The notes below the pieces were generated by a model. The model was not told where the DNA came from, did not search any database, and saw only the letters and a program-made list of their open reading frames with translations. The translations under genes and the position numbers were made by a program. Below, piece after piece: positions 26,088 to 40,007 of a DNA stretch of 64,000 bases; the stretch's first letter is position 1, and each line of letters starts with the position of its first letter. This DNA comes from Celerinatantimonas diazotrophica (GTDB lineage Bacteria; Pseudomonadota; Gammaproteobacteria; Enterobacterales; Celerinatantimonadaceae), in assembly GCF_004339545.1 (NCBI RefSeq), contig NZ_SMGD01000014.1, forward strand, positions 62,001-126,000, in the 5' to 3' direction.

Positions 26088-27458
26088 TTAATCTTCAGCT
26101 TTTTTAGCGGGTCGTTGCCAATGAGCAACTGATGTTTGACGTATTCTGGAAAGAGTCAACTGCTCGGCAGGCGCATCTTTGGTAATAGTTGTACCTGCAG
26201 CTATTGTTGCATTTTTACCGATACGAACTGGCGCTACCAACTGAGAGTCACTGCCGATAAAGGCACCATCTTCAATCACTGTTTTAAATTTATTCACGCC
26301 ATCATAATTACAAGTGATAGTCCCTGCACCAATATTCACATTAGCCCCTATTTCGGCATCACCAAGATAGGTTAAATGACCACATTTAGAACCTTTACCT
26401 AGCGAGGCCTTTTTCATTTCAACAAAATTGCCAATATGGGCATCTTCGGCTAACTTAGCACCGGGACGCAGCCGCGCAAAAGGTCCGGCTGAACTACCTT
26501 TCTCAAGGATAGCCCCTTCAATGACCGTATTGGGTTTCACTTCACAACCATCGCCAATCACACAATCGCTCAGGACACAGTTCGCACCAATACTGACATC
26601 ATTGCCAAGCGTTACGTTACCTTGGAAAACACAGTTCACATCAATAAAGCAATCGTAGCCATGTTCTAACTGTCCACGTAAATCAAAACGTGTTGGATCC
26701 GCCAAAGAAACACCATCGGTCAATAGCTGATTCGCCAGTTTTAACTGATATGCACGCTCCAGCGCAGCTTGCTGCACTCGACTATTCACACCAGCGACTT
26801 CATCGGCATTGAGCGCTTCAACATAACCAATTGAACGCCCTTCACTAACCGCCAGCGCAATCACATCGGTGGCATAATATTCTCTTTGAGCATTATCATT
26901 AGAAAGTTGAGCGAGGAAATGTTTCCAATCTTTACCGCTCCCCGCCATGATGCCAGTATTAACCTCTTTAATATTGCGCTGCTCTTCACTGGCATCTTTA
27001 TGCTCGACAATCGCGGTAATATGTCCGTCTGCGTCACGAATAATTCGGCCATATCCAGTTGGATCGTTCTGTTTAACCGTCAACAGAGCAATGCCATCTT
27101 GTGGTTTAGCAGCAATCAGCCGCTCAAGTGTTTCGGTTTCAACCAGCGGTGTATCACCATAGAGCATTAAGACAATTTCATCATCTTTAAAATATGGAGC
27201 GGCTTGGAGCATCGCATGGCCCGTACCAAGTTGCTCAATTTGTTCAACCCAATTTAGATCATCTCCAGTTAAGGTTGCTTTGAGTTGCTCCCCCCCAAAA
27301 CCATAAACTAGGTGGATCGACTCGCTACCGAGCGCGCGAGCCGTATTGATGACGTGCTGAACCATTGCTTTACCTGCAATCGGATGGAGAACTTTTGCCA
27401 AACGAGAATACATCCGGGTCCCCTTCCCGGCTGCCAGGATAACCACACTTAAATTCAT
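26088..27458 (-). CDS. glmU: Bifunctional UDP-GlcNAc pyrophosphorylase / GlcN-1-P acetyltransferase
   Basis: Start ATG27458 gives a 456-residue protein, the usual family length, opening [17 protein letters not shown]; a longer frame adds an unlikely hydrophobic leader. The N-terminal uridyltransferase has the GxGTRM loop, GTGHAMLQA and LYGDTPLV. The C-terminal left-handed beta-helix acetyltransferase has hexapeptide repeats (such as [20 protein letters not shown]) and the [10 protein letters not shown] and [10 protein letters not shown] motifs. It converts glucosamine-1-phosphate to UDP-GlcNAc in two steps. It shares the pathway with glmS 1.5 kb downstream. Confidence 0.97.
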   Translation of the reverse strand: MNLSVVILAAGKGTRMYSRLAKVLHPIAGKAMVQHVINTARALGSESIHLVYGFGGEQLKATLTGDDLNWVEQIEQLGTGHAMLQAAPYFKDDEIVLMLYGDTPLVETETLERLIAAKPQDGIALLTVKQNDPTGYGRIIRDADGHITAIVEHKDASEEQRNIKEVNTGIMAGSGKDWKHFLAQLSNDNAQREYYATDVIALAVSEGRSIGYVEALNADEVAGVNSRVQQAALERAYQLKLANQLLTDGVSLADPTRFDLRGQLEHGYDCFIDVNCVFQGNVTLGNDVSIGANCVLSDCVIGDGCEVKPNTVIEGAILEKGSSAGPFARLRPGAKLAEDAHIGNFVEMKKASLGKGSKCGHLTYLGDAEIGANVNIGAGTITCNYDGVNKFKTVIEDGAFIGSDSQLVAPVRIGKNATIAAGTTITKDAPAEQLTLSRIRQTSVAHWQRPAKKAED

Positions 27459-27647
27459 GCACGACTCCACTAATGATGAGAAAAAATATAAAAAAGCTAA
27501 GCAATCCATAAATCGCTTAGATTAAGCAGTTTCAATTTATTGAGCTGACAGTATAGCAATTTCACATGCGCTCTATTAGCCCCTGAGTTATATCATATGA
27601 TTAAACTTAAACACTTAACCGAATTTATGTTGTCACTATAAATTTGT

Positions 27648-27677
27648 TAAAAAAAAGGCAACCCTAAAGGTTGCCTT
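27648..27677 (-). terminator. Intrinsic terminator of the atp operon
   Basis: On the minus strand AAGGCAACC and GGTTGCCTT form a 9-bp stem with a 5-nt loop followed by a run of eight or nine T. It sits 30-59 bp after the atpC stop and ahead of glmU, so it ends the atp operon transcript. Confidence 0.93.
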
Positions 27678-27706
27678 CACTATTGATAAGCCTTGTTCAT
27701 ATACGT

Positions 27707-28126
27707 TTAGCGAGTTTTCACCATATCCAGAACACGCAGCTGAGCAATGGCTTTCATCAACTCACTGTGGGCCTGAGCATAATCAATATCGCTATGCGGA
27801 TTATTAATCCGCTCTTCAGCTGATTTCTTCGCTTTCTCAGCTTTAGCGCGATCCAAGTCTTCGCCACGAATGGCAGTGTCAGCCAAAACGGTCACTAGAT
27901 TAGGCTGAACTTCCAAGATCCCCCCCGAAAGATAAATCACTTCGGGTTCGCCGTGTTGTTTAACGATACGAACCATACCGGGCTTAATCGGGGTCAGCAA
28001 TGGAGCATGGCCATAACGAATGCCAAGTTCCCCTTCCTGACCGGTCACCTGAATGCTTTCTACTAGCCCCGAGAACATTTTATCCTCAGCACTAACTACA
28101 TCCAGATGGACTGTCATTGCTGCCAT
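27707..28126 (-). CDS. atpC: ATP synthase F1 epsilon subunit
   Basis: The 139-residue protein has the epsilon beta-sandwich ([59 protein letters not shown]) and a helical C-terminal hairpin ([15 protein letters not shown]). It belongs to the rotor stalk and inhibits reverse ATPase activity through its C-terminal helices. GAGGAGG lies 5 nt before ATG28126. It is the last gene of the operon, 37 bp after atpD and just before the terminator. Confidence 0.97.
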   Translation of the reverse strand: MAAMTVHLDVVSAEDKMFSGLVESIQVTGQEGELGIRYGHAPLLTPIKPGMVRIVKQHGEPEVIYLSGGILEVQPNLVTVLADTAIRGEDLDRAKAEKAKKSAEERINNPHSDIDYAQAHSELMKAIAQLRVLDMVKTR

Positions 28127-28163
28127 GATAGCCTCCTCAATCCACTATCTAAAAGTGGAATGA

Positions 28164-29576
<1,413 letters not shown>

Positions 29577-30440
29577 TTAAACTGCTGCAGCCCCGGAGAC
29601 AATTTCTGTCAGTTCTTGGGTAATGGCGGCCTGACGTTCTTTGTTGTAAACCAACTGCAGTGTGTCTATCAGGCTACTGGCATTATCAGTGGCTGCTTTC
29701 ATGGAAATCATTCGAGCGGCCTGTTCACATGCCAAGTTTTCTACAGATGCCTGGTACACTTGCGATTCAACATATCGAGACATCAGTGTATCTAAGATGT
29801 CCCGTGCATCGGGCTCATAGATATAGTCCCAATTACGTTTAGCAATTTCCGGATCATCTGCTTTAGGCAGAGGCAAAATCTGATCGACTTTTGGTTTCTG
29901 GACCATCGTATTAACGAACTGGTTATACACCAAAAACAGACGGTCTAAGCGTCCTTCGTCATACGCATCCAGCATCACCCGGACAGTCCCGACTAATTCA
30001 TCCAGCGAGGGTGCATCACCCAAACCTGAATTCTGAGCCACAACATGTCCACCGTGGGAGTTGAAAAAACCAGTGGCTTTGGAACCTAACAGTGCTAAAT
30101 CAACTTCAACACCTTGTTCATTCCACTGTTTCATATCGCTGATGGCGTGTTTAAACAAGTTAATATTCAAACCACCACACAACCCACGGTCACTTGAGAC
30201 GATGATATAACCAACACGCTTAGCAGGTCGTTCTATAGTATAAGGATGTTTATACTCCAACTTACCAAGCGCAATATGACCGATCATTTTGCGCATTGTT
30301 CGTGCATATGGACGACTCGATTCCATACGCTCCTGGGAGCGACGCATTTTACTGGCGGCAACCATTTGCATCGCTTTGGTAATTTTCTGAGTGTTTTTCA
30401 CACTCCCGATTTTACCTTTAATCTCTTTTGCGCCGGCCAT
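29577..30440 (-). CDS. atpG: ATP synthase F1 gamma subunit
   Basis: The 287-residue protein starts [20 protein letters not shown], has [11 protein letters not shown] and ends [25 protein letters not shown], the invariant coiled-coil ends of the gamma shaft. It is the rotating axle inside the alpha3beta3 ring. Spacing to atpA is 23 bp. Confidence 0.98.
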   Translation of the reverse strand: MAGAKEIKGKIGSVKNTQKITKAMQMVAASKMRRSQERMESSRPYARTMRKMIGHIALGKLEYKHPYTIERPAKRVGYIIVSSDRGLCGGLNINLFKHAISDMKQWNEQGVEVDLALLGSKATGFFNSHGGHVVAQNSGLGDAPSLDELVGTVRVMLDAYDEGRLDRLFLVYNQFVNTMVQKPKVDQILPLPKADDPEIAKRNWDYIYEPDARDILDTLMSRYVESQVYQASVENLACEQAARMISMKAATDNASSLIDTLQLVYNKERQAAITQELTEIVSGAAAV

Positions 30441-30463
30441 AAAGTTATGCTCCTATCGGTGAA

Positions 30464-32005
30464 CTACCAAGTTTGAGTGGATTTGAAAGCTTCCAAGAGC
30501 GCTTTCAATTTTCCATCAATCTCGTCGTTGTAATCACCAGTTTCGTTGATAGTGGCTAACAGTTCTGCATGTTCTGCTTTTGCATAAGAGAGCAATGCCA
30601 ATTCGAAATCGACAATTTTGTTCTCTTCAACATCATCCAGGAACCCTTTCTCAGCGGCATACAAGCTAAGAGCCTGTTCAGCGACAGAACGGGGTGAAAA
30701 CTGGTTTTGCTTCATCAATTCAGTTACTTTCTGACCATGATCCAACTGTTTACGAGTGGTATCATCAAGATCAGATGCAAACTGAGCGAAGGCCGCCAAT
30801 TCACGATACTGAGCCAGTGCGGTACGAATCCCACCAGAAAGTTTTTTGATGATTTTCGTCTGAGCAGCACCACCAACACGAGAGACTGAAATACCAGGGT
30901 CAACCGCAGGACGTACGCCTGAGTTAAACAGCTGAGTCGTCAAGAAGATCTGACCATCGGTAATCGAAATTACGTTGGTTGGAACAAATGCAGAAACGTC
31001 CCCGGCTTGAGTTTCAATAATAGGCAAAGCAGTCAAGGAACCAGAGCGACCTTTGACTTCACCCTTGGTGAACTCTTCAACAAACTCTTCATTAACCTGC
31101 GCTGCACGTTCGAGTAAACGAGAGTGCAAATAGAACACATCCCCAGGGAATGCTTCACGACCTGGTGGACGACGTAGCAAAAGAGAAACCTGACGATAAG
31201 CGACCGCCTGTTTGGACAGGTCATCATAAATAATCAGAGAATCTTCACCACGGTTACGGAAATACTCACCCATGGCACAGCCAGAGTAAGGTGCCAAATA
31301 TTGCAGCGCAGCCGTATCAGATGCAGATGCAGCAACTACAGTGGTGTAAGCCATTGCTCCGTGTTCTTCTAATTGACGAACCACGTTAGCAATTGTTGAT
31401 GCTTTCTGACCAATCGCGACATAGATACATTTAATACCAGCATCTTTCTGGTTAATAATGGTATCGACAGCAATGGCAGTTTTACCTGTTTGACGGTCAC
31501 CAATAATCAACTCACGTTGACCACGACCGATTGGAATCATTGAGTCAATCGCTTTCAAACCCGTTTGTACAGGTTTATCGACTGACTTACGGGCCATAAC
31601 CCCAGGCGCAATCACTTCAACAGGTGAGAACCCATCATGTTCAACAGCGCCTTTACCATCAATCGGTTGTCCCAAGGTGTTAACCACACGGCCTAACAGA
31701 CCACGGCCTACAGGGACTTCTAAAATACGGCCAGTACTTTTAGCTTTATCGCCTTCTGCCAAATCGGCATAAGGCCCCATAACAACCGCACCAACGGAAT
31801 CACGTTCCAAGTTAAGTGCGAGTGCAAATCGATTGTCAGGAAGCTCAATCATTTCACCTTGCATTACATCTGCAAGGCCATGAATCCGCAAAATACCATC
31901 ACTTACTGAAACGATAGTACCTTCATTACGAGCTTCACTAACAACCTGAAACTGGTCAATTCGTTCTTTGATCAGTTCGCTAATCTCAGTGGAATTCAGT
32001 TGCAT
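30464..32005 (-). CDS. atpA: ATP synthase F1 alpha subunit
   Basis: The 513-residue protein opens [18 protein letters not shown] and has the P-loop GDRQTGKT, the [20 protein letters not shown] region (here [15 protein letters not shown]) and the [10 protein letters not shown] motif. It carries non-catalytic nucleotide sites in the F1 head. The length equals that of E. coli AtpA. It lies 14 bp after atpH in the operon. Confidence 0.98.
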   Translation of the reverse strand: MQLNSTEISELIKERIDQFQVVSEARNEGTIVSVSDGILRIHGLADVMQGEMIELPDNRFALALNLERDSVGAVVMGPYADLAEGDKAKSTGRILEVPVGRGLLGRVVNTLGQPIDGKGAVEHDGFSPVEVIAPGVMARKSVDKPVQTGLKAIDSMIPIGRGQRELIIGDRQTGKTAIAVDTIINQKDAGIKCIYVAIGQKASTIANVVRQLEEHGAMAYTTVVAASASDTAALQYLAPYSGCAMGEYFRNRGEDSLIIYDDLSKQAVAYRQVSLLLRRPPGREAFPGDVFYLHSRLLERAAQVNEEFVEEFTKGEVKGRSGSLTALPIIETQAGDVSAFVPTNVISITDGQIFLTTQLFNSGVRPAVDPGISVSRVGGAAQTKIIKKLSGGIRTALAQYRELAAFAQFASDLDDTTRKQLDHGQKVTELMKQNQFSPRSVAEQALSLYAAEKGFLDDVEENKIVDFELALLSYAKAEHAELLATINETGDYNDEIDGKLKALLEAFKSTQTW

Positions 32006-32019
32006 GCTCTATTCCCCAA

Positions 32020-32553
32020 TTACGCTTTAAGCGTGTCAGACAGTTTTGCCAGTTGCCCTTTAACAGAGCTATCAATCACTGTATCGCCAGCGGTAATCAC
32101 CATGCCGGCGATCAAATCACTGTTGACACTGCATTCTAGCTGCACATTACGCGCAAATCGTTTTTCCAAGGCGCTCGATAACTCTTGCAGCTGCGACTGT
32201 GACAGTTCGGCCGCACTTTCAACCTGTACGACAATCTCTTTTTGGTATTCCGAACGGAACTCCATAAATTGTTCACAGACCGAAGGAAGGACTCCAAGAC
32301 GTTTGTTTTCGGCCATAACCCGAATCAGGTTCTGACCATGTCCGTCGAGCGCATCCCCACAAACGTTGACGAAAATATCAGCCATTAGTTGGGTCTTATC
32401 GGCATTCGATAAAATTTCCTTCATCTGAGGTTCTTGGACGACTACGCTCGCAAACCCCAGCATATCACCCCATTTATCGATTGCTTTATGCTCCACAGCA
32501 AACTCAAACGCAGCCTTCGCGTAAGGGCGAGCAATGGTTCTTTGTTCAGCCAT
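32020..32553 (-). CDS. atpH: ATP synthase F1 delta subunit
   Basis: The 177-residue protein begins RTIARPYAKAAFEFAVEHKA and ends with the delta/OSCP C-terminal motif (NSDLIAGMVITAGDTVIDSS, GQLAKLSDTL). It links the top of F1 to the peripheral b-subunit stalk. It follows atpF by 14 bp. Length and motifs are complete. Confidence 0.97.
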   Translation of the reverse strand: MAEQRTIARPYAKAAFEFAVEHKAIDKWGDMLGFASVVVQEPQMKEILSNADKTQLMADIFVNVCGDALDGHGQNLIRVMAENKRLGVLPSVCEQFMEFRSEYQKEIVVQVESAAELSQSQLQELSSALEKRFARNVQLECSVNSDLIAGMVITAGDTVIDSSVKGQLAKLSDTLKA

Positions 32554-32567
32554 AAACTCTTACCCCT

Positions 32568-33038
32568 CTAAAGCTCCTTGAGCACCTGATCGATAATATC
32601 TTTATTGGCCTCTGCATCAATGGAACGCTGAATGATTTTTTCAGCTCCCAAGACAGAGAGTGCCGCGACTTGAGCGCGCAGCTCTTCACGAAGCCGATTA
32701 CGTTCGGCTTCTAATTCAGCCTGTCCTTGCGAAACGATTTTTTCTCGTTCACTGACAGCTTCTTGTTTCGCTTCATCAAGGATCTGGGCTTTACGTTTAT
32801 TCGCCTGTTCAATGATGACGGCGGCTTCGTTTTTGGCGCTTTTCAGCTGATCTGAAGATTTAGCTTTTGCTAATTCCAAATCTTTTTTTGCCCGTTCTGC
32901 ACTTTGTAAACCATCAGCAATAGTTTTCTGACGATCCTCGATGGCTTTCATAATCGGTGGCCATACGAATTTCATGCAAAACCAGACAAAGATAATAAAA
33001 GCGATAGCCTGGCCGAGGATGGTTGCATTGAGATTCAC
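32568..33038 (-). CDS. atpF: ATP synthase Fo b subunit
   Basis: The 156-residue protein has one N-terminal membrane helix ([20 protein letters not shown]) and a long charged coiled-coil ([40 protein letters not shown]), ending [13 protein letters not shown]. Two copies form the peripheral stalk. It sits between atpE (60-bp gap) and atpH. Confidence 0.97.
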   Translation of the reverse strand: MNLNATILGQAIAFIIFVWFCMKFVWPPIMKAIEDRQKTIADGLQSAERAKKDLELAKAKSSDQLKSAKNEAAVIIEQANKRKAQILDEAKQEAVSEREKIVSQGQAELEAERNRLREELRAQVAALSVLGAEKIIQRSIDAEANKDIIDQVLKEL

Positions 33039-33098
33039 TGCAATACCTCTCTAAATAATGAATAAAATATCAAATAATAGCGATTAAACACTATCCTT

Positions 33099-34195
<1,097 letters not shown>

Positions 34196-34582
34196 TTATC
34201 TACTTTGAAATATAAGTAAAAGAGTAAGACCGTGCGCCAATACACTTACGATGAAACTCAACAAAACCGCTAACGCATTCAACGTAAAAACATGCATAAA
34301 AACAACACTAAGCCCTACTACCAAAGCCAGTTTCATTGCCTGACCAATATAGATACTTTTTACCGCTGATGCTGGCGATAATTCCGTATATTTTCGAAGA
34401 GAAAATAACATAAAACACCAGTTAGAAATAAAAAATATCAAGGAACCGATAAAAACAGATAAAACAATTTGTTTTTCTTTAAATAACGCAGTCCCAAATA
34501 CTAATAGGCAGATAAAGCAAGCCTGCAGACCCATCAGGAAAAACACTCGCCGGCGCGTATACTCAAAGAAATGTCCCGACAC
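34196..34582 (-). CDS. atpI: ATP synthase accessory protein I
   Basis: I prefer GTG34582 (GGGAG 6 nt upstream) over the longer frame from 34639; the resulting 128 residues fit the ~126-130 residue family. Four hydrophobic segments are seen (GLQACFICLLVFGTALF; VLSVFIGSLIFFISNWCFML; IGQAMKLALVVGLSVVFMHV; NALAVLLSFIVSVLAHGLTL). AtpI assists assembly of the c-ring. The family is poorly conserved, so the call rests mainly on its place ahead of atpB and on the topology. Confidence 0.85.
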   Translation of the reverse strand: MSGHFFEYTRRRVFFLMGLQACFICLLVFGTALFKEKQIVLSVFIGSLIFFISNWCFMLFSLRKYTELSPASAVKSIYIGQAMKLALVVGLSVVFMHVFTLNALAVLLSFIVSVLAHGLTLLLIFQSR

Positions 34583-34862
34583 GGAAAGACTCCCTGGCTG
34601 AATCAATAATAGACCCACCTGCCACCAACAAAAATGCAATTATACGTTGCTTAATAGTCATTGCAATGTTGTTAACAACGCTAAATTTTTTCACAAATAT
34701 AACTTTCGCGTTATATAACAAAGCTATTTCATCAATAGAAACCAACCACTCATATATTCAACCTGTTGCCTTTATCCGGCGTTGACTCATGTCAATTTAT
34801 TACAGGGTTATTGGCTTATTCCAGTGATAATAGAAATAAACTTTCAAGTTAAATGGTTTATT

Positions 34863-35765
34863 CTAGTTAAATTTATTAATAATTTGATCTAATTCGGCTA
34901 AAGATGTGTAGTTGATCACTAATTTACCTTTTCCTTGTTTTGACTGCTGTATTTTTACAACAGAACCAAGCTGTTCCGATAAACGTTGCTGTAATCTTTC
35001 AACATCCGGATCTAAGGAGGTCGAAACCGAAGGTGAGGAGGGATTTAATAACTTTTTAACTAGCTTTTCGGTCTCTCGAACTGTTAAACCTTTTGCTGCA
35101 ATTATGCGACCTGCTTCAACTTGTTGGTCACCATGAAGCGATAATAATGCTCTGGCATGGCCCATTTCTATGTCACCATGCTCTAAAAGCTGCTTCACTT
35201 CAGCGACTAGTCCGTTCAAACGCAATAAGTTACTAATAGCGGTACGCGATTTACCTACAGCATCTGCCACTTGCTGGTGAGTCAGGGAAAATTCATCTAA
35301 TAAACGCTGCAACGCAACCGCTTCTTCCATGGCATTGAGATCTTCACGCTGAATATTTTCAATTAAGGCCATAGCAATCGCAGCATTGTCATCAACATCT
35401 TTGACCAAGCATGGAACATCATGTAGTCCAGCCAGCTGGGCCCCACGCCAACGCCGCTCCCCGGCGATAATTTCAAATTGCTCATGACCAACCGGACGGA
35501 CCACTATGGGCTGAATCACCCCTTGCGCCTGAATGGATTGCGCCAACTCTTCAAGCAGTTCGCTAGACATATCTTTACGCGGCTGATAACGGCCTGGTTT
35601 CAGCCACTCGATCGGCAGTGTGCGTAGCGTTTTATCCGATGACTCTGAACGTTCATCTTGTTGACCGGACGCTGCATGCTCAGACTGTTCTCGCTGACGC
35701 GCAGAATGACTGGTGCTTAGCAGCACATCTAAACCTTTACCTAGACCACGTTTACGAGACGTCAT
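34863..35765 (-). CDS. parB: Chromosome partition protein ParB
   Basis: ATG35765 gives a start TSRKRGLGKGLDVLLST, as in relatives; an in-frame ATG35783 would add six residues and neither has a perfect ribosome site. The ParB N-terminal domain has PGRYQPRKDMSSELLEELAQ, IIAGERRWRGAQLAGL and ALIENIQREDLNAMEEAVAL, then a helix-turn-helix (QQVADAVGKSRTAISNLLRL) and a C-terminal dimer region. It binds parS near the origin and spreads with CTP to load SMC and direct ParA. It lies 24 bp after parA. Confidence 0.95.
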   Translation of the reverse strand: MTSRKRGLGKGLDVLLSTSHSARQREQSEHAASGQQDERSESSDKTLRTLPIEWLKPGRYQPRKDMSSELLEELAQSIQAQGVIQPIVVRPVGHEQFEIIAGERRWRGAQLAGLHDVPCLVKDVDDNAAIAMALIENIQREDLNAMEEAVALQRLLDEFSLTHQQVADAVGKSRTAISNLLRLNGLVAEVKQLLEHGDIEMGHARALLSLHGDQQVEAGRIIAAKGLTVRETEKLVKKLLNPSSPSVSTSLDPDVERLQQRLSEQLGSVVKIQQSKQGKGKLVINYTSLAELDQIINKFN

Positions 35766-35789
35766 TGAAAAATCAGCTCCCATGAAAAA

Positions 35790-36578
35790 TTAACCCGCAA
35801 CTTTTGTTTGATTAGATTCTTGGCGACGGATGATTTCGCCAGCGAGTGCCAGATATGCTTTAGCCCCATTCGATGTTTTATCGTAATACATAGCAGGTTT
35901 ACCGAAACTTGGGGCTTCCGCTAAACGGACGTTGCGAGGAATAACGGTCCGGTATACTTTTTCGCCAAAATGCTGTTTAAGCTGCGCGGCAACATCCGCT
36001 GCCAGACGGTTTCGCGGATCAAACATAGTCCGCAAAATTCCTTCAATTTTAAGGTCGGGATTGACGATCGAAGCCAATTTGCTAATGGTATCCATCAACG
36101 CCGTCAAACCCTCCAAAGCATAATACTCACACTGCATCGGCACTAATATAGAATCAGCCGCAGCCATGGCATTTACGGTCAACATATTCAGCGATGGCGG
36201 ACAATCAATAAATATATAATCGTAACGCTCACGAACGGGAGCAATGGCCTTGCGTAGACGAACTTCTCGAGCAAAGAACTCCATCAGCTTAATTTCGGCA
36301 GCTGTCACATCGGAATTAGCGGCTAACAAATCATAACCACCGGATGTTTCATGGACAAGAACATCATCAATTGGTTCTTCGTCAACCAGTAGCTCATAAC
36401 TCGTTTTAGGAACGTCATATTTATCAACGCCACTACCCATCGTCGCGTTCCCTTGCGGGTCGAGATCAATTAACAATACTTTGCGCTTAGTCGCAGCCAT
36501 AGAAGCTGCCAAGTTAACGCTGGTCGTTGTTTTGCCGACACCACCTTTTTGGTTGGCAACCGCAATCACTTTAGCCAC
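35790..36578 (-). CDS. parA: Chromosome partition ATPase ParA (Soj)
   Basis: I choose GTG36578 (AGAGAG 5 nt upstream), giving VAKVIAVANQKGGVGKTTTS; another GTG lies two codons upstream. The deviant Walker A KGGVGKTT, VLLIDLDPQGNAT and YDYIFIDCPPSLNMLTVNAM are typical. The protein forms the ATP-bound dimer on DNA that pulls ParB-parS complexes. It is just after rsmG, the gammaproteobacterial order next to oriC. Confidence 0.96.
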   Translation of the reverse strand: MAKVIAVANQKGGVGKTTTSVNLAASMAATKRKVLLIDLDPQGNATMGSGVDKYDVPKTSYELLVDEEPIDDVLVHETSGGYDLLAANSDVTAAEIKLMEFFAREVRLRKAIAPVRERYDYIFIDCPPSLNMLTVNAMAAADSILVPMQCEYYALEGLTALMDTISKLASIVNPDLKIEGILRTMFDPRNRLAADVAAQLKQHFGEKVYRTVIPRNVRLAEAPSFGKPAMYYDKTSNGAKAYLALAGEIIRRQESNQTKVAG

Positions 36579-36592
36579 AAGCACTCTCTGTT

Positions 36593-37219
36593 TTAATGTG
36601 AAACTGGTTCAATGATAATCAGATGACGCTGCTCTGCAAGTCGTGGAACCTGTAACTTAATAATATCCCGAACTTTTAGCCCAACGTCTAAGGTTTCAAT
36701 TTCCGACTCAGGAATACTCCCTTTCAAGGCATAGAATTTACCATGATTTGCCGGTAAGTGAGAACACCACTGTAACATATCACTTAATGAAGCAAAGGCT
36801 CTGCTTAAAACACCATCAAATTTATCTTCTGGTTGGTAATTTTCAACCCGCGCTTGCAGCGCTGTCACATTATTGAGCTTCAGGCTATAACAAACCTGTT
36901 TAATAAAACGTATTCGTTTGCCTAACGAATCAAGCAATACAAACTGTTTATCTGGATTGATAATGGCCAACGGCAACCCCGGCAATCCTGGCCCGGTTCC
37001 AACATCAATAAATCGATCGCCCTCAAGGTGTTCACTAACAACCAGAGAATCGAGAATATGACGGATCAGCATCTCGTTGGGATCACGCACCGATGTTAAA
37101 TTATAGGCTTTATTCCACTTATCAAGTAATTCAACCAATGCGACAAGCTGATCAATTTGCGCTGCATCAAGGTTGAGTTTTGCTTCTTTAAGCAGCTCAT
37201 TTAATAAAGATTTTAGCAC
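36593..37219 (-). CDS. rsmG: 16S rRNA m7G527 methyltransferase
   Basis: The 208-residue protein has the RsmG signature: [37 protein letters not shown] (SAM motif I), [12 protein letters not shown] and [14 protein letters not shown]. It methylates G527 of 16S rRNA and affects streptomycin sensitivity. It begins at a GTG start 12 bp after mnmG and precedes parA. Confidence 0.96.
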   Translation of the reverse strand: MLKSLLNELLKEAKLNLDAAQIDQLVALVELLDKWNKAYNLTSVRDPNEMLIRHILDSLVVSEHLEGDRFIDVGTGPGLPGLPLAIINPDKQFVLLDSLGKRIRFIKQVCYSLKLNNVTALQARVENYQPEDKFDGVLSRAFASLSDMLQWCSHLPANHGKFYALKGSIPESEIETLDVGLKVRDIIKLQVPRLAEQRHLIIIEPVSH

Positions 37220-37231
37220 CCGATCACCTTT

Positions 37232-39121
37232 TTATGCCGATTTACGCACTAAATCATGCTTTTTAAGATAAACCAGCAATAGTGAAATAGCCGCAGGGGT
37301 TACTCCAGAAATACGTGATGCCTGGCCTAAGGTTTCCGGTTGAGCCTCTTTCAGTTTAGCGACAACTTCATTGGAAAGCCCGCTGATCTGGCTAAAATCG
37401 ATGTTATGAGGTAACAATGTTTGCTCATGGCGCCGAGATTTTTCGATCTCTTCGAGCTGGCGTTTAATGTAACCATCGTATTTAACCTGGATCTCAACTT
37501 GTTCAGCTGCATTTGGTTCAGTTAGACCTGGACCAAAAATATCCAGAGACATCAATTGATCATACGTCATCTCAGGTCGACGTAAGATCTCTTCTAAACG
37601 GTGCTCCCGATTTAGCGGATTTTTCAACAGTGGATTCAGCTGTTCAATTCCAGGAGTCCGTGGATGAACTAATGTTGCGCGGAGCCGTTGGCGTTCGTGT
37701 TCAACAGATTCGATTTTATCGTTAAATAGTTTCCAACGTTTATCGCCAACCAACCCTAGTTCACGGCCAACGGGGGTTAAACGAATATCCGCATTATCTT
37801 CACGCAGTAACAGCCGGTATTCCGCACGACTGGTAAACATTCGATAAGGTTCTTTGGTCCCTAATGTTGACAGGTCATCAATAAGTACACCAACATAGGA
37901 CTCTTCACGCCGAGGTGCCCAGCCTTCTTCATCCCAAGCCATGCGAGCGGCATTTAGACCAGCAATTAATCCTTGCGCACCGGCTTCTTCATAGCCCGTT
38001 GTGCCGTTGATCTGTCCAGCAAAAAAGAGGCCTTGAATATGTTTATTTTCAAGTGTCATTTTCAGATCGCGTGGATCGAAGTAATCATATTCAATTGCAT
38101 ACCCTGGGCGCAGAATATGAGCGTTTTCTAACCCTTTGATGGAATGTACCAGCTCAACTTGAACATCAAAAGGTAAGCTTGTTGATATCCCATTTGGATA
38201 GACTTCGTTGGTGGTTAGCCCTTCAGGTTCGATAAAGATCTGATGGCTGTCTTTGTCAGCAAAGCGCGTGATTTTATCTTCAATCGATGGGCAATAACGA
38301 GGGCCAACGCCTTCGATCACCCCGGTAAACATTGGACTGCGATCCAAGCCAGTTTTGATGATCTCATGAGTTTTTAAATTGGTATGCGCGATATAACACG
38401 GGATCTGCTGTGGATGATCGCTGCGCTGGCCAATAAACGAAAAAACCGGTTCTGGGGAATCTCCTGGCTGTTCTTTCATCACTGAGTAATCAATGGTTCG
38501 ACCATCGATACGTGGAGGAGTCCCTGTTTTTAGCCGGCTGATCCGAAGAGGTAATTCATGTAAACGCTGAGCTAAACGCTGTGCAGGTGGATCGCCAGCT
38601 CTACCGCCTGCGTAGTTATCTAAACCGATATGAATACGGCCCGCCAAAAATGTTCCAACCGTTAAAACCACCGTTTTGGCATGAAATGTTAAACCGCTTT
38701 GAGTGATCACACCGGTTACTTTCTCACCTTCAATGACTAAGTCATCACAGGCCTGTTGAAACAGATACAGGTTAGGTTGGTTTTCTAACATTTGCCGAAC
38801 GGCAGCTTTGTAGAGAATCCGATCGGCTTGAGCACGAGTTGCGCGAACGGCAGGGCCTTTGCTTGAATTTAGGGTACGAAATTGAATTCCACCCCGATCA
38901 GCAGCTTGCGCCATGATCCCGCCCATTGCGTCGATTTCTCTAACCAGATGTCCTTTGCCGATCCCACCAATAGCTGGATTACAGGACATTTGTCCAAGTG
39001 TTTCGATATTGTGTGTTAGGAGCAGTGTTTTACGCCCCATTCGAGCTGCCGCACTAGCTGCTTCTGTGCCGGCATGACCACCACCAACAACAATTACGTC
39101 AAACTGCTGATCTAAGAACAT
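37232..39121 (-). CDS. mnmG: tRNA uridine 5-carboxymethylaminomethyl modification enzyme MnmG
   Basis: The 629-residue flavoprotein opens [20 protein letters not shown] (FAD-binding), has ALCNPAIGG-type [41 protein letters not shown] and the C-terminal helical domain ([18 protein letters not shown]). With MnmE it modifies the wobble uridine of several tRNAs. It borders oriC, as in most gammaproteobacteria, and its partner mnmE is 10.9 kb away. Confidence 0.98.
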   Translation of the reverse strand: MFLDQQFDVIVVGGGHAGTEAASAAARMGRKTLLLTHNIETLGQMSCNPAIGGIGKGHLVREIDAMGGIMAQAADRGGIQFRTLNSSKGPAVRATRAQADRILYKAAVRQMLENQPNLYLFQQACDDLVIEGEKVTGVITQSGLTFHAKTVVLTVGTFLAGRIHIGLDNYAGGRAGDPPAQRLAQRLHELPLRISRLKTGTPPRIDGRTIDYSVMKEQPGDSPEPVFSFIGQRSDHPQQIPCYIAHTNLKTHEIIKTGLDRSPMFTGVIEGVGPRYCPSIEDKITRFADKDSHQIFIEPEGLTTNEVYPNGISTSLPFDVQVELVHSIKGLENAHILRPGYAIEYDYFDPRDLKMTLENKHIQGLFFAGQINGTTGYEEAGAQGLIAGLNAARMAWDEEGWAPRREESYVGVLIDDLSTLGTKEPYRMFTSRAEYRLLLREDNADIRLTPVGRELGLVGDKRWKLFNDKIESVEHERQRLRATLVHPRTPGIEQLNPLLKNPLNREHRLEEILRRPEMTYDQLMSLDIFGPGLTEPNAAEQVEIQVKYDGYIKRQLEEIEKSRRHEQTLLPHNIDFSQISGLSNEVVAKLKEAQPETLGQASRISGVTPAAISLLLVYLKKHDLVRKSA

Positions 39122-39518
39122 CTGATTAACCCCATCAATCTTTAATGATCCCTTACGCTAAGGGGGTGGGTATTCTACCGATTTAATGGCTCAGAGGAAA
39201 CGATCATTTTTAGATAGGATCTCAGAAAAGATCGTTATTAATAATATAAGATCTTATTTAAAGATCTTTTTTATTAGATCTACTACTAAGGAGCGGGATT
39301 TCTGTGATTAAGTGGAAAAAAAACACTTAGATCATTAAGTTAGATCAGATCAAAAGATGTGTTTAACCATTGATCTGATCGCGTAGAAGCTGGGCGCAAG
39401 ATCCTTATTTATCCACAGATGAATCGCAGTCGTAAGTTATCCATAGGAATAACATTGCTAAGATCAGAGGATATTGATCCCGTTATTCACAATTTATTCG
39501 CTGATTGTGGATAGACTA
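39122..39518. other. Chromosomal replication origin oriC
   Basis: The ~400-bp gap between mnmG and mioC holds 15 GATC sites (about 1.6 expected by chance), the mark of Dam/SeqA-controlled origins. Perfect DnaA boxes are TTATCCACA (39409-39417) and TTATTCACA (39483-39491); one-mismatch boxes are TTATCCATA (39437-39445) and TGTGGATAG (39506-39514). AT-rich 13-mer-like repeats beginning GATC lie at about 39230-39290 (GATCGTTATTAAT, GATCTTATTTAAA, GATCTTTTTTATT), the likely unwinding element. The position beside mioC and mnmG is the E. coli arrangement. Confidence 0.93.
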
Positions 39519-39965
39519 TTATGCTTCTAACTCGTCGCGCCACCCTGGTAGCCATTCTAATGCGCTATCTTCTGGTACGGGTTGTTCTTCAGCGTCAATT
39601 TCCAATCGTTTACCGATGCGCTTTGCACCGAGTTCAGTGAGTAGTTTATCCATATTTCGTCCGGCTTGACAGAACGTGTCATATTGGCTCGAACCTAACG
39701 CGATAATGCCGTATTTTAGTTGGCTAAGATCAGGGCTTTGTGTTTTAAGCTGGTCAACAAAGGGTTGAATATTATCAGGAAAATCACCAGCACCATGTGT
39801 TGATGTGCAAACTAACCAGATATGACTCCCATCGGTTGCAAGTTCTTCTAAATCTGCATCTAAGTGCTGTGTTACCTGATGTTTATCGATCAGGTCTTGC
39901 TCTAATTCATCGGCTACATACTCTGCTGCACCCATCATAGATCCCACAATGAGATCAATTTCCAT
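39519..39965 (-). CDS. mioC: Flavodoxin-like protein MioC
   Basis: The 148-residue protein has a flavodoxin fold: IDLIVGSMMGAAEYVADELE, CTSTHGAGDFPDNIQPFVDQ, IIALGSSQYDTFCQAGRNMD and EIDAEEQPVPEDSALEWL. It binds FMN and has been linked to biotin synthase electron transfer in E. coli. The gene borders oriC on the downstream side and is transcribed towards it; in E. coli such transcription affects initiation. Confidence 0.95.
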   Translation of the reverse strand: MEIDLIVGSMMGAAEYVADELEQDLIDKHQVTQHLDADLEELATDGSHIWLVCTSTHGAGDFPDNIQPFVDQLKTQSPDLSQLKYGIIALGSSQYDTFCQAGRNMDKLLTELGAKRIGKRLEIDAEEQPVPEDSALEWLPGWRDELEA

Positions 39966-40007
39966 AACGACTCCTCATTCGAAAAGAAGGTAAAAATAAC
40001 CTCGTTT

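Noticed and set aside
34563-34745. 60-residue minus ORF upstream of atpI
   Set aside because: It overlaps the atpI start, has no conserved features and looks like chance.
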